From positions 6,696,001 through 6,760,000 of the forward strand of contig NZ_CP109327.1 in assembly GCF_035918155.1 (NCBI RefSeq): a stretch of DNA of 64,000 nt, read 5' to 3'. Made by a program: the position numbers and the translations under genes. Each line of letters opens with the position of its first letter. The first letter of the stretch is position 1. The DNA is from Streptomyces sp. NBC_01591. GTDB taxonomy: Bacteria; Actinomycetota; Actinomycetes; Streptomycetales; Streptomycetaceae. The notes beneath the pieces were generated by a model. It worked only from the letters and a program-made list of their open reading frames with translations, had not been told where the DNA came from and did no database searches. This document shows positions 10,616 to 17,978 of the stretch, one piece after another.

Positions 10616-11764
10616 TCAGCCCAACAGCTGGTCGAGCGTGTTCTCCGACTCGTCGAAGAAGCCCTCCGGCCATTCGGAGAGCGATCCGTCCTCGGCAACC
10701 GTCGGAGTGACGATCTCCACGCCGGCCCCGTTGCCCCGGAAGAAGTGCACCGCCGTATCCCCGGCCGCGAGCCGCCCCTGCTTGACCGCGAGCCGGGTCC
10801 CGTCGAGTACGTGGTCGCTGTGGGTCTCGACGACGAGCTGCGCGCCGGCGGACGCCGCGGCGGCGATGAGGGAGGCCATACGGGACTGGCCGCGCGGGTG
10901 GAGATGGGCCTCGGGGTTCTCCAGCAGGATGAGGCTGCCGGGCCCGGCGGTGAGACACGCCACGACGATGGGGAGGGCGTACGTGAGACCGAAGCCGACG
11001 TTCGTCGGGCGTCGACGCCGGGTGGAGTCCAGGCCGGCGGTGCCGCCGAACCCGAAGCTGAGACGTACCGAGTCGATCCCGGGAATCTCCGAGGCTTCGA
11101 GGTTGACCCCGGGGCACAGCTCCTGCATCCACGCGACGACCTGGTCGAGCAGGGTGTGGCCGTCGGCCTCCGGGTGTCGGAGCGGGTGGCCGTCCGGTAC
11201 GACGTCCTGCGCGTGGTGCCGCAGGAAGTTGACGGCGTGCTCGCCGCGTGCCCCGAGGAAGCCGCGGCCGATCGCCTGATGGTGAGACCGGGGATAGGTG
11301 GTGGCCGGCGTGATCCGGTCGGCCTTGAGGTACTGGAAGCGCCGGGAGAACAGGGGCACGTCACCCCAGTCCGCCGGGCGGGTGGAGCTTTCGAGCGGCA
11401 GTACGTCCTGCTCCGGCGCATACCGGACGGACCAGGAGTACGACTCCTTGTCGGCAGATTCGAACACGATGGAGATCAGCGGGTCCGTGCCCGGCCGCTC
11501 GGTGGTGAAGTCCTCGTGCAGGAGGTCCTGGCCCGTGCCCAACTCCACGAGGTCACCGTCGAGGAGGAAACCCCCGTGGCTGTCGGTGTCCCCGTCGGTG
11601 GACATGAGGATGCCCGAGTCGTACGACTGACGGAGCAGCGCCAGGGACTGCAGGACCGTGCTCTTGCCCGAGGAATTGAGGCCGGTGAGGAGCGTGACCG
11701 GGGCCAGCCGGATGTCGGCGGACCGGAACGCCTTGAAGTTGGTCAGCGACAACTGTTCGATCAC
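10616..11764 (-). CDS. AAA ATPase with C-terminal DUF3696 domain (RecF/OLD-like)
   Basis: The 382-residue protein begins with the RecF/SMC-type N-terminus (LTNFKAFRSADIRL) and Walker A GLNSSGKST at residues 28-36. LILLENPEAHLHPRGQ is the Walker B/signature region of AAA_15/AAA_21 ATPases, followed by the VETHSDH motif. The C-terminus carries WPEGFFDE, the hallmark of DUF3696. Its start codon overlaps the stop of the DUF262 gene by 4 bp (ATGA), showing translational coupling. Such ATPases are commonly NTP-driven sensors paired with nucleases in anti-phage modules. That functional step is inferred from family and neighbourhood. Confidence 0.9.
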   Translation of the reverse strand: MIEQLSLTNFKAFRSADIRLAPVTLLTGLNSSGKSTVLQSLALLRQSYDSGILMSTDGDTDSHGGFLLDGDLVELGTGQDLLHEDFTTERPGTDPLISIVFESADKESYSWSVRYAPEQDVLPLESSTRPADWGDVPLFSRRFQYLKADRITPATTYPRSHHQAIGRGFLGARGEHAVNFLRHHAQDVVPDGHPLRHPEADGHTLLDQVVAWMQELCPGVNLEASEIPGIDSVRLSFGFGGTAGLDSTRRRRPTNVGFGLTYALPIVVACLTAGPGSLILLENPEAHLHPRGQSRMASLIAAAASAGAQLVVETHSDHVLDGTRLAVKQGRLAAGDTAVHFFRGNGAGVEIVTPTVAEDGSLSEWPEGFFDESENTLDQLLG

Positions 11765-13074
11765 TGGTTGCTGCCCCCGTTGGTCTGCAGGACGGTGCGG
11801 AAGAGTTCGCGGACCTTGGCGAAGCGGTCGACCACCTTGACCCGGTCGCCGGTGCCCACGGACACGGCCCGCTCGAAGTTCCGGTCGGTCATGAGCTGCT
11901 GGAAGCCCTCGACCACCTGTTCGCGGGACGCTACCAGCGCAGATCGTTCACGGTCCGAGAGAACGGCCAGATTCACGGAAACTGTCTCGAAGATGGCCTT
12001 GTTGACCGGTGAGCGCCGAGTCTGACCAGGGAACTGTTTACGGAAGGCATGACCTTCGAAGATCTCCTCAGCCGTGATCATGGCCCGCCGGAAGTCGTGG
12101 GCGTGAGCCTCCCGCTCGTCCTCGGTGAGGCGGTTGACCTGGCGCATGGTGAGAGCGAGGAACTGGTCGAAGTCCTGGCTCCTGAACAGGTTGGGGTCGG
12201 TGAGCCGGAAGGCGAGGTAGCGCAGCACCATCTCGCGGTCCGCCATCCGCTCGCTGTAGACGCCGTAGCTGGTGGCCGAGGCGAACTCCGGCGATTCGGC
12301 GAGCGAGGACAGGAGCTGCCGTGCCGGGCCGGGGACGAGCGCGTGCCGGATCTCCTGGCGGGTCAGCGGGAGGCCACCGGTGTTGATGCGCGCGAAGATG
12401 TTGAACTTGACCTCTTCCGGAGTCCCCGGACGGATGAGGTGGACGACGACCTGGCTTTCGTTCAGGCGGATCTGCATGCGCCCCGACAGATCGTCGTACC
12501 CCTTGCCCTCGAAGTCGTCCTTGAGGTACTCCAGTCCGCGCAACTTGAGCGGCCCGGAGTCTATCCCCGCCTCCGCCAGTGCTTCGGGGGCGATGAACCG
12601 TGCGATGGCGGTGAGGCGCTGGATGCCGTCGACGATGGCCCAGGAACTGTCCTGGGCCCATGAGCTGTCGGTGAGTTCGGAGGCGTAGAAGGAGGGGATG
12701 GGGATGCGCAGGAGCAGGGACTCGATCAGCCGGCTCTGCTGCTCGTCCGACCAGATGCCCGCTTTGCGCTGGAAGTCCGGGGCGAGATCGATCATCCCGT
12801 TGACCAGCCGGGAGATCAGCAGGTTGATCGTCGGGTTGAGGGTCTGGATCTCGATTTTAGACGGGTCGTACGGTGCCGTGATCCGGTCGTCCGCGCTGTC
12901 CGGCTCCTCGTCGGGCTGCTCCAGCTCGACATCGGTGCTCCGCCCACCCGCCCCGATCTCCACCAGGAAGCCCCCGCTGTCCTCGGCGGACGCATCGTCC
13001 AGATAGCGGCCGTACAGGGACAGCTGGTCCTTCGGCTGGGGTGCGCGGTTGCTGCCGCTGTCCTCCGGTGACAT
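11761..13074 (-). CDS. DUF262 domain protein (GmrSD N-terminal-like)
   Basis: The 437-residue protein contains DUF262, a ParB/Srx-related fold found in the GmrS part of type IV GmrSD restriction enzymes and in many stand-alone defence proteins. DGIQRLT near residue 150 is the family's DGQQRLT nucleotide-handling motif with Ile for the first Gln. FARINTGGLPLTRQEIRHAL is the second conserved block. The first 80 residues are acidic and probably disordered. There is no GmrD-like HNH domain (DUF1524) in the C-terminal part, so any nuclease activity would have to come from the DUF262 domain or a partner. It is the first gene of the operon with the DUF3696 ATPase, divergent from the membrane-protein gene. 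Confidence 0.88.
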   Translation of the reverse strand: MSPEDSGSNRAPQPKDQLSLYGRYLDDASAEDSGGFLVEIGAGGRSTDVELEQPDEEPDSADDRITAPYDPSKIEIQTLNPTINLLISRLVNGMIDLAPDFQRKAGIWSDEQQSRLIESLLLRIPIPSFYASELTDSSWAQDSSWAIVDGIQRLTAIARFIAPEALAEAGIDSGPLKLRGLEYLKDDFEGKGYDDLSGRMQIRLNESQVVVHLIRPGTPEEVKFNIFARINTGGLPLTRQEIRHALVPGPARQLLSSLAESPEFASATSYGVYSERMADREMVLRYLAFRLTDPNLFRSQDFDQFLALTMRQVNRLTEDEREAHAHDFRRAMITAEEIFEGHAFRKQFPGQTRRSPVNKAIFETVSVNLAVLSDRERSALVASREQVVEGFQQLMTDRNFERAVSVGTGDRVKVVDRFAKVRELFRTVLQTNGGSNQ

Positions 13075-13172
13075 GTCTTCGTGTCCGTTCCCTCGTAGGA
13101 GTGGCTTCCTTCCACCGTGACCGTCACATCGTAGGTCGCTGTACCTTCGGAGCCCGGTGAGAGGCGGAGCTG
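13075..13172. promoter_or_regulatory. Divergent promoter interval
   Basis: These 98 bp separate the divergent DUF262 operon and the membrane-protein gene and must hold both 5' control regions. No confident -10/-35 pair was picked by eye. Confidence 0.4.
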
Positions 13173-14768
13173 GTGCTGGGGAAACGCTATGACCAGCGTG
13201 TGCTGGTGCTCGTCGAGGTACGGGGGGAGCAACGCGACTGGGACGAGGCGGAGCGGGTGTTCGACCAGCGGGGCTGGCCGGTCGTCACTGGGTTCACGCG
13301 TGGTGAGGGCGCGTCGCGGGGGGTGCTGCGCGAGGCACCCTCGGCACGGCTGTACTCCGTCGAGGTGCGGTTCTTCGGAGCCCGCAACCGGCGCACCGAG
13401 CGGGCGGCCGCCTGGCGGGTGGAGCAGCTGGCACGGTCGGCCGGTCTGGAGATGTACGCCCGGCGCTGCGAGCTGGTGGACCGGGATCGGGAGCAGCTGA
13501 CCGGATGGCGGGCGCACACGGTTGATCACAGACCGCCTCGCGCACCCGCCCCGAGGCCACGGACGTGGATGGCGAGATTGAGCCGAGCGGCCGCAGTGTC
13601 ACGTGCGCGCATTTCGGAGAGGTGCGGCTACCGCGACACCGGAATGGTGGTCACGGGTACGGCATCGGAAGCCCGTCGGCTCTCCCGTATGAACCTGCCC
13701 GGAGGTTCCGCTCCCGGGACTGCCGTCGATGTACGGCCGTTCTACGGTCGGGAGCGACGCCACATCGTGCCGCGTCGCGAGGAGGACGGCCTGCGTCGTG
13801 CCTACCTGGTCGTGGCCTGGCTGCTCGCCATGACCTTCTGTGCGGCGGTCGCTCGGCAGCAGAGCGGTGTGTGGGTATGGGGGTGGACCGGAGCCGCGGC
13901 ACTGTGCTTCGTCGGAGGCGCCAGGTCGGCCTACGGCATGTTCGCAGCCGGCGGCCGCGTGGCGAGCCTCCTGATGTTCGGTGCGGTGGCCGGCTACTTC
14001 CTTGTCGTCTCCAACGGCGCGGACCTGGGGGACGACAGGGGCTGGACCCCGATGCAGATGCTGTCGATCTTCGCAGTCACGGCGACGATCGGAGGGATCT
14101 GGCTGCTGGTCCGCCAGTGGACGTGGGGTGAATGGCTCGCCTGGGCGGCGCCGCTCGTCTTCACGGCTGCTGTGTCATTTGTGGTGGCCTCCGGATCGGT
14201 GCTGCACGCGCTGTACGCGGACAGTTTCGGCGTGACACCCGATGACCTCGACGTCCCCGGGATCTGGCAGGCCGCGTCGGCGCTGAAGCTGTTGAGCCTG
14301 CTCAGTTATGCCCTGTTCGTCCCGGCCCTCTGGGGCATCGCGAAGCACGTGCACGCACCGTTCGTCAGCCCCGTCGAGCGGCTGGGGGTTCCGTTGTACG
14401 TGTGTACCCAGTTGACCGTGGTGGTGGTGTGTGGGCTGGGGGCGCTGGACTCGGCTCGGGAGGCGGTGGAGGACTTCCGTACGGCCGCGGTCCGGAAGAC
14501 GGCGCCGCCTTCGTACTTCGGGGTGGAGCCGGAGTGGATGTGCGTCGAGCCGACGGTTCCCGCAGCGAAACTCGGCAGCCGGGGTGGTGTTCTGAAGCCC
14601 GAGCATCCGTACCTGTCGTTCGGGGAGGCCGGAGGAACGGTGTCGCTCTGGGACGAGCCGGCGGGCACGGCACTGCAGATGCCCGCCGAGCAGGTACGCC
14701 TCGTTCCTGCGGCCGACGGCCAGGTCCAGTGCACCTTTTCGTACGGGACTCTGCCGAAGGGCGGCTGA
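13173..14768 (+). CDS. Polytopic membrane protein of unknown function
   Basis: From GTG 13173 (GGCGGAG just upstream) the gene encodes 531 residues. The first about 195 residues are soluble, basic and rich in Arg. About seven hydrophobic segments follow between residues 203 and 435, for example AYLVVAWLLAMTFCAAVA, LLMFGAVAGYFLVV and LGVPLYVCTQLTVVVVCG. The last 90 residues form a soluble tail. No known family is recognised. It sits between two candidate defence genes, so a membrane effector is conceivable, but nothing in the sequence shows this. The N-terminal start is not certain because frame usage in the first 100 codons is less clear than in the membrane part. Confidence 0.65.
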   Translation: MLGKRYDQRVLVLVEVRGEQRDWDEAERVFDQRGWPVVTGFTRGEGASRGVLREAPSARLYSVEVRFFGARNRRTERAAAWRVEQLARSAGLEMYARRCELVDRDREQLTGWRAHTVDHRPPRAPAPRPRTWMARLSRAAAVSRARISERCGYRDTGMVVTGTASEARRLSRMNLPGGSAPGTAVDVRPFYGRERRHIVPRREEDGLRRAYLVVAWLLAMTFCAAVARQQSGVWVWGWTGAAALCFVGGARSAYGMFAAGGRVASLLMFGAVAGYFLVVSNGADLGDDRGWTPMQMLSIFAVTATIGGIWLLVRQWTWGEWLAWAAPLVFTAAVSFVVASGSVLHALYADSFGVTPDDLDVPGIWQAASALKLLSLLSYALFVPALWGIAKHVHAPFVSPVERLGVPLYVCTQLTVVVVCGLGALDSAREAVEDFRTAAVRKTAPPSYFGVEPEWMCVEPTVPAAKLGSRGGVLKPEHPYLSFGEAGGTVSLWDEPAGTALQMPAEQVRLVPAADGQVQCTFSYGTLPKGG

Positions 14769-16254
14769 CCTCTGTCAGTCCGGGGGGGCCCTCGTCGGGT
14801 TCGAAGAACGACATCTGGTCCCCGAGCCGCGCCGGCTTCGACTTGCCGGCCTTCGAGGGAGTGGCGGGGGCACGCTTCTTGGCCTGGCGTTTACCGGCCT
14901 TACGGGAGTGGGCGCGCCGTTGCCGCTCCCGTACCGTCTCCCCGGGGTGGCGGCCGTCCCCGAGTTCTGCCGCGATGGTGACGGAGTACCCCTCCAGGGC
15001 GCGCTCCGACCCCAGGGCGAGCAGTTCCTCCCGGGACGTGCCCACGGTCCCGGCCAGGCCGTGCTTGACGAGCTCGACGAACTGGCTGTTGATCAAGTGC
15101 CGGTCGGCGTAGGAGTAGCCGAGGCGTCTGCCGCCGTTCGGTCCCCGGGTGCAGTCGTCCTGGAGGAGCAGGCGTACGTAGGACAACGGGAGGTACATGC
15201 CCGCTGCCGGACCGCCGGGGTCGGCCTGGGCGTCCTCCGGCCAGTAGGCGAGCTTAAGGAAACAAGGATCGCTGCCCAACCGCCAGTCGTGAGGAGCGTG
15301 GGGCGGCCTGCTGGCCTGCGCCACGGCCTCCAGCCGGTCGAGCTGGTCGCGCAGGCGGTCGTCCACGTACACCCAGCGCTCGACGGAGGGGAGGCGTTTG
15401 TACTGGACCATCACAAAACTTCCGGTGGCCTCGTGGTAGTAGATCAGGTCGCTGCCCAGCCGTCCCTCAACGGGAGTGGCGTTGACGTTGGCGACTTCGA
15501 TGTACCGCCCTTCGTGTTCGAAGACGTGGATGTCGCAGCGGAAGTCCGGGCCGTCCCAGGGCCGGAGGAGCCTCGGGCCGGGCATGGAATGGGCGGCATC
15601 GTGCTCGATCAGACTCTGTTCGGTGGGTTCGGGAATCAGCCCGGCGAGGTAGGTGTCGTGGGGACTCGGGGGCCGGAGCCATGCGCTGAGAGGGGCGAGA
15701 GGAAACTCGCCGATGGTGAGCGCAAGACGCGCGGAGTCGTATTGCTCCTGCCAGGAGCGGTCCTCGACGCGGGAACTGTCGAAGGGGGCCTGATCCGCGA
15801 CGCTGGTCAGACGGTCGAGAAGCTCGGCGAACCGCGGTCCGAGACCGCGCAGCGCGGCGACGAGGCGCTGACCGAGCTCGTCGGGGAGTACGGCGACTTC
15901 GCTGGAGAGCATGGGGGTGAGGTCTGCGGCGTCCTCCCGGGACAGCGATGCTGTCACTGTGGCCAGCTCCACCGGCGCGGGACTGCGCCACAGCGGTTCC
16001 ACCCTGATCAGGGCGTCCCGGGTGGCGACCTTTCTGCCCTTGGGGTGTTTCACCACGCCGAGCCAGCGCAGCTGGTAGGCGGGGCCGGCGGTGCCTGACG
16101 CGGGACGGATGCGCGCGAACACGAGCGTGACCTGGGGAGACAGGTCTCGTGGCCGCATGGACGAACCCATGGTCTTGCCCATGAACTGGTCTAGTTGCAA
16201 CTGCCAGTCGATGTCGTCGAGTTCTTCTGCGGAGAGGGAGATTGCGTAGACCAC
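14365..16254 (-). CDS. Unknown protein with PD-(D/E)XK-like motif; C-terminal extension probably an artefact of a G7/C7 run
   Basis: The ORF starts at GTG 16254 and is 629 codons long as written. Near residue 270, GSDLIYYHEATGSFVMVQYK fits the D-x(n)-(E/Q)xK core of restriction-endonuclease-like folds; this is a motif reading, not a family match. Residues about 430-480 are a Lys/Arg-rich linker. The last 138 codons lie antisense inside the convergent membrane-protein gene and are low-complexity Pro/Arg/Ser sequence. One base fewer in the seven-base run at 14782-14788 would end the protein at 14775, just past the neighbour's stop, with about 492 residues. That is probably the real C-terminus. 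Confidence 0.7.
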   Translation of the reverse strand: MVYAISLSAEELDDIDWQLQLDQFMGKTMGSSMRPRDLSPQVTLVFARIRPASGTAGPAYQLRWLGVVKHPKGRKVATRDALIRVEPLWRSPAPVELATVTASLSREDAADLTPMLSSEVAVLPDELGQRLVAALRGLGPRFAELLDRLTSVADQAPFDSSRVEDRSWQEQYDSARLALTIGEFPLAPLSAWLRPPSPHDTYLAGLIPEPTEQSLIEHDAAHSMPGPRLLRPWDGPDFRCDIHVFEHEGRYIEVANVNATPVEGRLGSDLIYYHEATGSFVMVQYKRLPSVERWVYVDDRLRDQLDRLEAVAQASRPPHAPHDWRLGSDPCFLKLAYWPEDAQADPGGPAAGMYLPLSYVRLLLQDDCTRGPNGGRRLGYSYADRHLINSQFVELVKHGLAGTVGTSREELLALGSERALEGYSVTIAAELGDGRHPGETVRERQRRAHSRKAGKRQAKKRAPATPSKAGKSKPARLGDQMSFFEPDEGPPGLTEVSRPSAESRTKRCTGPGRRPQERGVPARRASAVPCPPARPRATPFLRPPRTTGTDARASEHHPGCRVSLREPSARRTSTPAPPRSTKAAPSSGPRPYGSPPPPPEPSPAPPAHTPPPRSTGYTRTTEPPAARRG

Positions 16255-16272
16255 GGACGGCAGCGTATGGGA

Positions 16273-16737
16273 TCACCGGTCTGGGGGAGTGCTGATCTCC
16301 GCCCAGACGGTCTTGCCGGGGGCGGCTACGCGGGGTGTGGTGCCCCAGTGGGTGGCGAGGGCCGCGACGAGGAGCAGACCACGGCCGGCCTCGGCGTCCG
16401 GCGTAGGGGAGGCGAGGACGGGAATCCGCTCGGTGCGGGTGTCGGTGACCTCGATACGGATGGTCGTGGCGTCTGCGTCGACGGTGAGGCGGACATGGAA
16501 GTCCCGGCCGGGGACGTGGCCGTGGCGCACGGCGTTCGCGGTGAGCTCGGCGGCGAGGAGGGTGACGGTGTCGTTGGCGGTCGTGTTGTAGGGATGGCCC
16601 CACTCGTGGAGACGGTGCGAGACGAGGCGCCGGGCGAGCCGTGCGCCGCGTGGGGTGGAAGTGAAACGCATGTCGAACTCCTGGGCGGGGGCATTGGGTT
16701 CGTGCGTGGGCTGGGTGGGGTGAGTTGTGGACTTCAT
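16273..16737 (-). CDS. ATP-binding protein, anti-sigma-factor-like HATPase_c_2
   Basis: This 154-residue protein has the single GHKL ATPase domain of RsbW/SpoIIAB-like regulators. ELTANAVRHG is the N box, IEVTDT the G1-like box and GRGLLLV the G2 box. There is no kinase dimerisation domain. Streptomycetes carry dozens of these next to an XRE regulator of the DUF5753 type and a DUF397 protein, exactly as here (divergent, 147 bp apart). The role of such trios is thought to be developmental or metabolic control. The longer upstream frame was rejected because it runs antisense through the XRE gene. Confidence 0.88.
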   Translation of the reverse strand: MKSTTHPTQPTHEPNAPAQEFDMRFTSTPRGARLARRLVSHRLHEWGHPYNTTANDTVTLLAAELTANAVRHGHVPGRDFHVRLTVDADATTIRIEVTDTRTERIPVLASPTPDAEAGRGLLLVAALATHWGTTPRVAAPGKTVWAEISTPPDR

Positions 16738-16884
16738 GCCGCCAACGGTGGCGTTGCGTGAGTAACGTTGACCAGGAGTGACGCGCGGACGGGTGCGGGT
16801 TGTATGCGTCGGTGCGGAGGGTGTCGGCGGTGCGGGGCGTGACCGGCGGGACGGCCGGGGCGTTGGGCGTGGGAGGTGCGGATC

Positions 16885-17724
16885 ATGGACGATCGGGAAG
16901 CGGAAGCCGGGTACGAGGCCGAGCAGGGGGCGACGGGCATCCTTCAGGTGTTCGGGCGGCAGCTGAAGCGGTTTCGGGAGTGGGCGGAGCTGGACCGGGC
17001 GGAGTTCGGGGCGAGGACGGGGTATTCGGCGTCGACCATCGCGGCGTTCGAACAGGGCAAGCGGATCCCGCCCGGGAAGTTCATCGATCAGGCGGATGAG
17101 TTGCTGGGTGCGCGCGGCATCTTGAAGGAGATGAAGGAGGAGGTGGCGCGTGCTCAGTACCCGGCGTTCTTCCGGGGTGCGGCGAAGCTGGAGAAGGAGG
17201 CCGTGGAGCTGCACGTGTATGCGGCGCAGGCGGTGCCGGGGCTGTTGCAGACGGAGGAGTACGCGCGGGCGGTGTTCGCGATGCGGCGGCCCTTGTTGGA
17301 TGAGGCGACCGTTGAGGAACGGGTCGCGGCCCGGCTGGCCAGGCACGAGATTCTCTCCCGCACGCCGATGCCCACCATCAGCTTCGTAATCGAGGAGTCC
17401 GTGCTGCGTCGCCCGTTGGGTGGGAGGGACGTGATGCGGGGGCAGTTGGAGCACCTGCTGCTGGTGGGACATCGCCGCAACGTTGAGATCCAGGTGATGC
17501 CGACAGAGCGTGAGGACCACGCTGGGTTGGCGGGCCCGTTCACCTTGATCGAGACGAGGGAAGGGCGGAGGATCGCCTACGTGGAGGTGCTCAAGGACAG
17601 CCGCCTTCATACGGATCGGAACTCGGTGCGGGAGATCGAGGAGCAGTACGGGCTCCTCAGGGCGCAGGCCCTCACTCCGCGCGAATCGCTGGCCGTCGTC
17701 GAGAAGTTGCTGGGAGAGACATGA
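16885..17724 (+). CDS. XRE-family regulator with DUF5753 (Scr1-type antitoxin-like)
   Basis: The ATG at 16885 is preceded by GGGAGG at good spacing, which makes it better than the in-frame GTG at 16876. The 279-residue protein has an N-terminal helix-turn-helix (about residues 20-75, with TGYSASTIAAFEQGKR as the recognition part) and the DUF5753 ligand-like domain in the remaining two thirds, including VPGLLQTEEYARAV. Its stop overlaps the start of the DUF397 gene by 4 bp. Such pairs regulate each other in Streptomyces, with the DUF397 partner modulating the repressor. Confidence 0.93.
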   Translation: MDDREAEAGYEAEQGATGILQVFGRQLKRFREWAELDRAEFGARTGYSASTIAAFEQGKRIPPGKFIDQADELLGARGILKEMKEEVARAQYPAFFRGAAKLEKEAVELHVYAAQAVPGLLQTEEYARAVFAMRRPLLDEATVEERVAARLARHEILSRTPMPTISFVIEESVLRRPLGGRDVMRGQLEHLLLVGHRRNVEIQVMPTEREDHAGLAGPFTLIETREGRRIAYVEVLKDSRLHTDRNSVREIEEQYGLLRAQALTPRESLAVVEKLLGET

Positions 17725-17924
17725 ACGTCGAAGAGTCTGTGCGGGCCGTGCCGGAATCGGCCTGGTTCAAGAGCAGCTACAGCAGCGGCGAGGGAGGCGA
17801 GTGCGTGGAGGTGGCGAACGTCGTTGGTTCGACCCACGTACGCGACTCGAAGAACAGGGCCGGGGCTGTGCTGAGCTTCGACGAGGAGCAGTGGGCGGCG
17901 TTCGTCGCCTTCACGTCGCACTGA
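17721..17924 (+). CDS. DUF397 protein
   Basis: This small 67-residue protein is typical of DUF397: WFKSSYSSGEGGECVEVA near the N-terminus and VRDSKNRAGAVLSF in the middle. It is translationally coupled to the XRE/DUF5753 gene (ATGA overlap). Family knowledge places it as a small partner or modulator of the upstream regulator. Confidence 0.93.
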   Translation: MNVEESVRAVPESAWFKSSYSSGEGGECVEVANVVGSTHVRDSKNRAGAVLSFDEEQWAAFVAFTSH

Positions 17925-17938
17925 CCTGTACGACCAAG

Positions 17939-17970
17939 CGGGCCGTGCCAACCTCGGTTGGCACGGCCCG
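17939..17970. terminator. Bidirectional hairpin terminator
   Basis: A perfect 15-bp inverted repeat (CGGGCCGTGCCAACC and its complement, 2-nt centre) lies between two convergent stops, DUF397 at 17924 and the methyltransferase at 17979. It can serve both genes. Confidence 0.8.
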
Positions 17971-17978
17971 TTCGTGTT

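Noticed and set aside
9640..11421. 593-codon extension of the 310-aa gene
   Set aside because: The extra N-terminal part is out of frame antisense noise over the DUF3696 ATPase; a good ribosome site marks the start at 10572.
16273..17610. 445-codon version of the anti-sigma-like ATPase
   Set aside because: The N-terminal part is antisense to the XRE gene; the family is about 150 residues long.
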